A stretch of DNA of 64,000 nucleotides from Malaya genurostris (taxonomy: Eukaryota > Arthropoda > Insecta > Diptera > Culicidae). Below the pieces are notes generated by a model. That model ran no database searches, was not told where the DNA came from, and saw nothing but the letters and a program-made list of their open reading frames with translations. This document shows, in pieces, positions 57,755 through 64,000 of this stretch. The number at the start of each line of letters is the position of its first letter. Position 1 is the stretch's first letter. Made by a program: the position numbers and the translations under genes. The DNA lies in contig NC_080572.1 of assembly GCF_030247185.1 (NCBI RefSeq), positions 295,664,314 through 295,728,313 on the forward strand, read 5' to 3'.

Positions 57755-58620
57755 ATGGTGTCGAGAGAAGAGCTTGTGCGAAGAGCAATAGTGTGCAGTT
57801 GCTATGAAAATCCTAATCTGTCTGTAAGAAAACATGCAAAAACAAGCTTGGTATTCTTACAAGCACTGTCCATAACATTATAAAATCTTTCGATACACGT
57901 TTGACAACAGCCAGGAAGGCTAGGAGCGAAATAAAAACGGATCTCAGGAACCACCAGAAGTACGCAAAGGTAAAGCAAGTATTGCAGAAGAGACCGGATC
58001 TGGCATGGTTGTGATGATAATAGACGATGAAACTTAAGTTCTGTAAGAATTTAAGCAGCTCCTCGGAACGTATTTTCATTTTTCTTTACGTTTCATCTTT
58101 GTATGTTTATACTACCATGCTACGAAACCGCGTAGAAGATCATTTCAAGACGAAGGAAAAGTCAAGTTCCCCGAAAAATATTTAGTTTGGCAGGCAATAT
58201 GCAGCTGTGATCGAACAAGCTTCATTATTGTGGTTACGGTAAACAAGAAAATATACCGTGTAACATGTCTAGAGAAGTGATTTTTTCCGTTCCAACGTAG
58301 CCTTTGACGCTATCTCGTTATTCTGGCTTATTTTGGCATCTTGTCACCACGCCAAAAATTTTTTTGGAATGATGAAAAGCGAATCGAGTCCATGTTATAC
58401 CGAAAGACGCGAATTCGCCTAACTGCCCGGAGTTGCGACCTATCGAGCGGCATTGGGCCGTCGCGAAGAGAGAACTCTCTCAATATAAACAACAAGCTAC
58501 AACTGTAGAAACAAATTGAAAATCGCAGACCCTAATGGCGGGTGTAATTAAACGAATAAAAAATACATCTTGGATTGAACTAACAGTAAATTTGCTTTAT
58601 TCCAATTGAAATTTATCAGC
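57755..58620 (+). pseudogene. Tc1/mariner transposase relic (E), nearly full length
   Basis: The ATG at 57755 opens MVSREELVRRAIVCSCYENP...LSVRKHAK, an N-terminal HTH. Broken frames then give HNIIKSFDTRLTTARKARSE, NHQKYAKVKQVLQKRPDLAW and, near 58150-58480, FGRQYAAV-type remains of VWQAICSC. LPGVATYRA-type remains of CPELRPIE follow. The 3' flank aligns with that of copy D (10205-10790). No intact frame remains. Confidence 0.82.
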
Positions 58621-58624
58621 AGAA

Positions 58625-59640
58625 TGTTCACAGGACATTAAGCAGTTTTCATCTATATGACGAGAACCGAGCATACTTCGCTGTGCTCGATCGCCACGGC
58701 ATTCAATTATAGTCATATCTTTGTGGCAACCCCTCTTCCAGCAAAGTCTTAGATCACTACCAGCAATCACTCTACTCGTCGTATCGCAAGTCTATTTGCA
58801 CTGACTGCTTTGCCGTCAGAGGCAGATTTTGAGATTTTGATTTTGTCTCTTTTGCTTTCGATGGGGGTATATCAGCGTCATCATCTATTTGATGATCTCA
58901 GCTGGTCAGGGTGGTCGCAACAGTGACGATTATGATTTCGTACACCAAAGATCGAAGCACAAATCAAACCTCCATATATTTTCATTGTAAACTTGTAAAG
59001 CAAGCTTCTTCTGTAAACGGGGCTTTCGTTCCTTCATTTTGAGCGTAGATTAAAAATTCTAAGGATTGGTCTATCTTCAATTTTTATGTAGTTATTATTC
59101 TTTATAAGAGACTGCTGCAGTGTAAATTTTATGTAAAAATACAGAGCTGTTCCTGAGATATGGTCGCTCAAAATGGGACATGTTATTTTCGCAGAAGAAC
59201 AGTTTGACCGATTAAAAAAAATTATGGAATGGATCACCTTCGAGAAAATTGTAAAAAGATTGCTGAAAAATCGACTTTTGATCGGATCCCTGGAGACTCC
59301 ATTCGTATCCGATCGACGAGATCGGAAAATTAAAGTGAGTGTGCGCACTTTTCTACGCTCTTTCTATTCGCTCAATGTTCTCGAATTCTGAATATAACGA
59401 TTTCAACAATCATTGTTTAGCCAAAGCCATTATTTAGTCATTGAACAAGTTTGGAAGGCTTGTGACGAACATTTCCGATTCTGGAGTTCTATTCGTATAA
59501 GTATAAGAAATACCGAAGTCGATCTTGATAAATTTTGACTCGTTCGAGAGCTATTATTGGGTTTTTTAATTAGCTTAGGGCGGACACTTCCGTCTCTGCA
59601 AACATTATCGTAGAAGTGACATTTTTCTAACCACATAACT
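58625..59640. other. Non-genic stretch
   Basis: A 54-codon plus frame from ATG 59173 (MGHVIFAEEQFDRLKKIMEW...) stops being protein-like at GTGAGT 59335, which could be a donor. I see no partner exon and do not call it. Confidence 0.4.
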
Positions 59641-59644
59641 CAGC

Positions 59645-60290
59645 TCCTGTACGGTAAAATTTTATTTTCAATCGAATAATATAAGATGAAAATGAAATTT
59701 ATGGCCACTGACCGTCAGCATATCCCTACTAATTCATTTCACTTTTGCTGTCATTTTCAAGTGAAGTTCCCGGAATTCATCGTCAGTTGAATAATCGTAC
59801 CTAGTCATTTGACGTTTTGCTTGCTCAGTTTCGAGTGCCAAGTAGTGTAGCTCCTTTATTGCCTTCGCTCTTGGTAGTAAGCAAGTTCGAACGAATAGAA
59901 TTATAAATGGAGTAAAGTATTAAAAATGAAAACTGAAGGAGGAAACAATTAATTTATGTGTATTCTGTGATTTATATCTCAGCTATCTAGTTCGTCTTTC
60001 ATCTATTATCTTGAACCAATTCGAATATTTACATGAACCTCATTTGAAGGCCGCTCTCACACTATTGAAAGAAATATTTTGTTACTTCAAGAGATCAACT
60101 GACGGTGGTTAAACTGAGCCTCGATTGAAGAGAAACGAGTGATGAACTGAATGCTGCCCGTTCGGGCCGCCAGCAAGCATTGTGTGTGTCAGAGAGTGAA
60201 GTTTACTGCATTAGAGAGATCGTCAATGTGTTCCACATTCAGTTTCAATTGAATTGAATGAAGTTTTACTGCACTGCTCAGCTCACGTTC
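59645..60290. repeat. Dispersed repeat family delta, copy with inverted ends
   Basis: The left part aligns with 35133-35530 in direct orientation. The right end, read on the minus strand (GCAGTGCAGTAAAACTTCAT near 60258-60281), matches the start of that copy again. The ends are thus inverted, as in a large MITE. There is no ORF. Confidence 0.68.
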
Positions 60291-60439
60291 AAATGTTTTC
60301 GCACAATTTTCTCGTTGTAAACCATACCGATTTCGACAATCTTAGGCTTGTTTGAAAGTAACATTGTGGTCGCTAATCGAGTATAAATAGATCATGGCGG
60401 ACACATCTAATAAAAAACAATTTTAACTGTTTCTTTCGT

Positions 60440-60445
60440 TTTATT
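60440..60445 (-). terminator. Polyadenylation signal for the DNTTIP1-like gene
   Basis: AATAAA on the minus strand lies 305 bases past the stop codon. It is the first good signal downstream. Confidence 0.55.
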
Positions 60446-60749
60446 GATTCTGATTCCATCGATCAAAATGTATTGATTTAAAACACATAAAGCACAATAC
60501 AAACAGCATACATTCAAAGATGCACAAAGCTACTAATACACATTCACAATTAAAATCGCCTTTGTCAAGCTGCTTTGTCAATAACGACTTAATATCACTT
60601 TTTTTTCCTCTGCGAGTAGCATTTCACCGATCATATTTAAAACCTTGATATGTACACATCGAACCCGGTTCTTTCGGTTACCACCGCACTAGCTGCGGTC
60701 GGTCTACTAAAAAGCTTAAAAACAGTAGTGAACTTTCCGGTTGATTGAT

Positions 60750-62204
60750 TTAAGTCTTTGTTTCTCCACTGACGCCAGTGGGAGTGGCGTCCTGTCCGAC
60801 AACGGTTACTCCGGAAGAACTCGATGCGGTTCCAATTTCCGGCATGGTACTGGACTGTGGAGATGCCAACAATGCCGTCAGTGTGGCATGTGAGGAACTT
60901 AGTGACGAAACCCTGGGCCTCGGCGGAATACTAACCGGGATAGGGGCCAGTACGGTTGATATCTGGGCCACTGGTTTTATCGTCGATTCTGCGCTGTCTT
61001 TGATCAGTTTCTGCACTTTGGCGAAGACGGATTCCGTGAGTTTGAATCCCTGCAGATCCGATAGTTTCATGTATGGATTGTTGGAGTATTCAACGTTTCG
61101 TTCGGCAAGCTTTTTCACTTCATCTAGGACGAGCAGAAAGAAACGACCATTGCGATTCAGGGGAGAAATTTGCTTCTGCTGCAGTAGCCATTCGCGATCC
61201 TGATTGTCCGGGCAGTAGCGCAAAATTTCCGGGTGTTTGTTAGCCAAACGGTCTCGGAAATCGGCGACTCCCAAAGCTCGACCTGCTTTGAAATCCAGAA
61301 TAAACAATGTTTCCGGACTGATGGTAGTCGAGTAAACGGTCGGATTTAGAACCGACGGTCTAATTTGGTATGGAAGAGAACCTTGCACATTTCCAAGAGA
61401 TTGAAGAATTGAATGCTGATTTTGTGAGTAGACTGATCCCTGCAGGAAGTACTGGCGCTTGAATACATCCGGTTGATTTGGCTCGGGTAGTTTTCTTTTG
61501 AGAGCTTGCTGAAGAAGACTAGTGGTTCCGGATGGAACGGTGTTATCTGTACTGGAATCGGAATCACTAAGTTCCATTCCAGGAGTGTTGGCTCTTGATA
61601 AAGAATTCTCCGCTGGAGATAATATTTGTCCGACATATTGAGCTTTACTGGCTTCCAGCAATGAGCAATACATAGTTTTGAGTGTCTCTTCAGAGATGGC
61701 ATTTTCTCCTAAATTTTCCTTGATGTTCTTGATGGCAGGAAGAAAAAACAGCGAACTAAACTTTTTAATAATTACATCAACCTCTCTGTCGAACAGATAC
61801 TGAATGTTGGCACGTAATAATTCCATTGATTTTAGAGCTGCATCATTTGATGATTGACTGGCATAGGAGCGGCCAGAGTATCGCATTTTCAACACTTCCA
61901 ACATTGATTCTCCACTAAGCTTTGGTCGCTACAATATACCGAATTGATTACCGAAGATACCAACTGATGGAATAATTGTACAAACCTGTACTTTTCCGCA
62001 TCCAGTGCCACTGTTTCCGCTTTGTTGCAGACCTCCTGAGTTGTTACATTCCGAATCGGATGAGCCTACCGCCGTATTTGGCACCACCAATTCAGAGGTA
62101 CTTGTTGCTACGTGGGTGCTGCTGCTATTACTGCTACTGTTATTCGGAAAATTAGTACCGCCCGACGTTGATGGTGATGAACGCCAAACACGCTGAATGA
62201 CCAT
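60750..62204 (-). CDS. DNTTIP1: DNTTIP1-like subunit of the MiDAC histone deacetylase complex
   Basis: In vertebrates DNTTIP1 scaffolds the nuclear mitotic deacetylase complex: its N-terminal helical domain dimerises and holds HDAC1/2, and its C-terminal SKI/SNO/DAC-like domain binds DNA and nucleosomes. Here exon 1 (61986-62204) starts at the first in-frame ATG after a TAG and encodes a Ser/Asn/Thr-rich 73-residue leader. A 57-nt intron (61929-61985, CAG/GTTTGT...TTGTAG) joins in phase 0 to exon 2 (60750-61928). The total is 465 residues, longer than the human protein (about 330). The helical domain is at about 101-171 (SMELLRANIQYLFDREVDVI...NIKENLGENAISEE). The SKI-like domain is at about 277-383 (PETLFILDFKAGRALGV, ANKHPEILRYCPDNQDREWL, MKLSDLQGFKL). 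The linker holds KRKLPEP-type basic text. No lesions are seen. Confidence 0.87.
61929..61985 (-). other. 57-nt intron of the DNTTIP1-like gene
   Basis: The donor is CAG/GTTTGT and the acceptor TATTGTAG/CGACC. Removing it joins GCGKVQ to RPKLSGES in phase 0. Without splicing the frame stops at the acceptor TAG. The length is typical of small mosquito introns. Confidence 0.85.
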
Positions 62205-64000
62205 ATTCGACGCAATCGGAAATTGTATCACCTAAAGTCGAAAGCACACCTTTTGTACACGTGATTTTCGGTACAACAAAATTACTGCCTGCAAATATGC
62301 AACTAGTGGGCTTCTAATGTAAACGATAAATCGCCAATAGTTAGGCTATAGCTTTGACATCAATTCCGTCACACAAAAGTTCGTATACAAAAGTCAGCGT
62401 ATGACTAATCAGACGTTTGCAAGTACAGAGTTGCCGGTATCACGGTAACGCTAAATTTGTTCTTTTTCCACCATCAATTTGAAAATTATAACCGATTTTC
62501 TTCGTAGCAATTTAAAGTTATACGATATATACTGAAATATATCGCTTGGATCATAAAGTAGATGAATTAATGTGTATTTTGTACAACCAAGCAACAGAAA
62601 AAGACTGGTGGGTTATGTTAGAGACATAACTGAATGATGTGAATACGAAAAAACTTGAAAACATTTTATACCTATTTATTATAAAAAAAGGAAACAAATG
62701 CAATAGAAATTTGAAATGATTGCATTTCTCATGATACAGTAAGTGAAATGATGGTGACGATCGACGTATAACATGATATAAAAAAAATGAAACCAGTCTT
62801 TATTTATAACTCATAATAGTCGAATTTCACGGGTACTTTTTGGGAAGCGTCAAAAACATATTTGCTAAATTGTTGTATCTGAAATATATAGCAATGTATA
62901 AGTCATACAACAGTCATAACAACATTTCTTAGAATCTGCTCGGTTTTAGCTGTTTGAATTTGGAAACTCATGGAAGCAATACACAGCTCATGCTAAAACT
63001 TGTGAACTTTAACAAGGAATGAATAATTTCGCTATAGATGAAAAAATTAATTATAAGAGCATTTTGATTACAAATTGCATGTCAACATTGACCGTCTTAA
63101 ACCATATGCAGAAATATGTCTCGCTCTTATTAGTCATTTAAAAATACTCATGGTTTATGACCATCCATTGTTAATGTCTGTTTGACTAGCCACTGACACT
63201 GAATTTTACCTTAATGCTTGCTCATACTGAACCTTTTAGAAAACTTTAATTTTTAGTTACTTGTGGTCAATTCATACTACTGCAAATTTTATCATAAATT
63301 GCCGAACATATTTCCGATGGTATGGAGAAGAAACTATGTTGCTGCCTTAAATACAACAAGAGACATTCACGATAAAGTTTTACTCATTATTGCGCGGAGT
63401 AAACTTTGAAAAGGCGACGACAAGAGCGAATATTGACTAAAACAAATGAAATAAAGTAATGAAACATTGACAATTTTTGTCGTCAATACGACTTATATAA
63501 AATTTATCATGTACAAGAGTGGGTAGAACATTTTTCGTGAATATCTCTTGTTGTACTACAGCATACAACATAAGTTTTTCTCCACTCTATCGGAAATATG
63601 ATCAGAAATTTTGATGAACTTTTCAGAAGAATGAAATAATCACAATTAACTTAAAATTATAGTTCTATAACAGGTATTGTATAACCGACGACACGACCAG
63701 GCACTCCGAAGAAAAAGTGGCGTGAAAAGTGTTTGTTGATCATTCACTACCATTTACCACAAATCAAGTGACCCCTTGCTAATAATAAAAATTCTCGGGT
63801 AATTTTTCAAAAGGGCGTATAAGCAAGTGACAGTTTCTCTTTAATCACTCTCTCTTTCGAATATTGTGATGTGATTAAAAAGATTTTCTTTGATATCACT
63901 ATTCTGTTTAAAAGTCGAAAGTTTCGGGTATCATTTCATGCAGAGTTGAGTGATAAACGTGGAAATCGCTTGGTAATTAATAGAAGAGAAAATAAACAAA
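62205..64000. other. Upstream flank of the DNTTIP1-like gene, no other gene seen
   Basis: The first few hundred bases (to about 62460) must include the 5' UTR and promoter of the minus-strand gene; no TATA box stands out. The rest is AT-rich with no supported reading frame or named repeat. Confidence 0.45.

Noticed and set aside
59173..59334. 54-codon frame before a GTGAGT donor
   Set aside because: The text looks like decayed repeat DNA, and no acceptor or partner exon could be linked.
60778..61203. 141-codon plus frame
   Set aside because: It is the antisense of the DNTTIP1-like exon 2, with no ATG-supported protein of its own.
61346..61702. 118-codon minus frame inside the DNTTIP1-like gene
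   Set aside because: An alternative frame of the same exon; the main frame carries both conserved domains.

Overview
This is a window of insect nuclear DNA, most likely from a mosquito (Culicidae) with a large, repeat-rich genome. The evidence is its AT-rich sequence, the short 57-nt intron of a recognisable chromatin gene, and its transposon content: BEL/Pao, RNase H-bearing LINEs, Penelope-like elements, tRNA-derived SINE, hAT and PIF-type MITEs, and several Tc1/mariner relics of the DD37E type described from mosquitoes. A dispersed repeat with motifs such as TTCCGGAACCGGA and GGTTATGCAATCAC, which I associate with mosquito genomes, recurs at least eight times. No bacterial genes, operons, CRISPR arrays or rRNA/tRNA genes were seen.

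The only gene identified with confidence is at 60750-62204 on the minus strand. It is a two-exon ortholog of DNTTIP1, the subunit of the MiDAC histone deacetylase complex. Other host-gene evidence is weaker: a first coding exon with a 5' leader at 49299-50060 (minus), a 75-residue two-exon candidate at 42827-43212 (plus) facing an 85-codon reading frame on the other strand, possible orphan exons at 7790 and 26917, and several GC-richer islands (3.4-5.3, 18-20, 26.1-27.2 and 49.2-51.8 kb) that look like leader or regulatory DNA.

The rest is transposon layering. From left to right: a LINE reverse-transcriptase ORF broken by a stop (1-2355); a field of dispersed repeats (6.7-10 kb); mariner relics and MITEs (10.2-17.5 kb); a LINE ORF1 (gag) relic carrying a minisatellite MITE (20.7-22.3 kb); a Penelope-like RT relic (24.4-25.1 kb); a region bounded by CGCG-rich arms that holds a palindromic MITE and an antisense LINE relic (27.4-30.4 kb); a mariner split by a 1080-bp PIF-type MITE (33.0-34.6 kb); a mariner split by a young LINE 3' end (37.7-40.0 kb); two hAT MITEs, one carrying a SINE (41.3-45.7 kb); a degenerate minisatellite (47.6-48.3 kb); a Penelope-type end with a hammerhead-like core (48.7 kb); a one-LTR BEL/Pao element (52.3-56.9 kb); and another mariner (57.7-58.6 kb).

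The most unusual object is an uninterrupted 409-codon reading frame at 37774-39003. It joins the start codon and N-terminal DNA-binding segment of a mariner transposase, in frame, to the RNase H and CCHC-like C-terminus of a LINE. The LINE inserted there with a 13-bp target duplication and a poly(A) tail. Several nested insertions can be proved inside the window, because a related copy shows the empty site or because removing the insert restores a reading frame.
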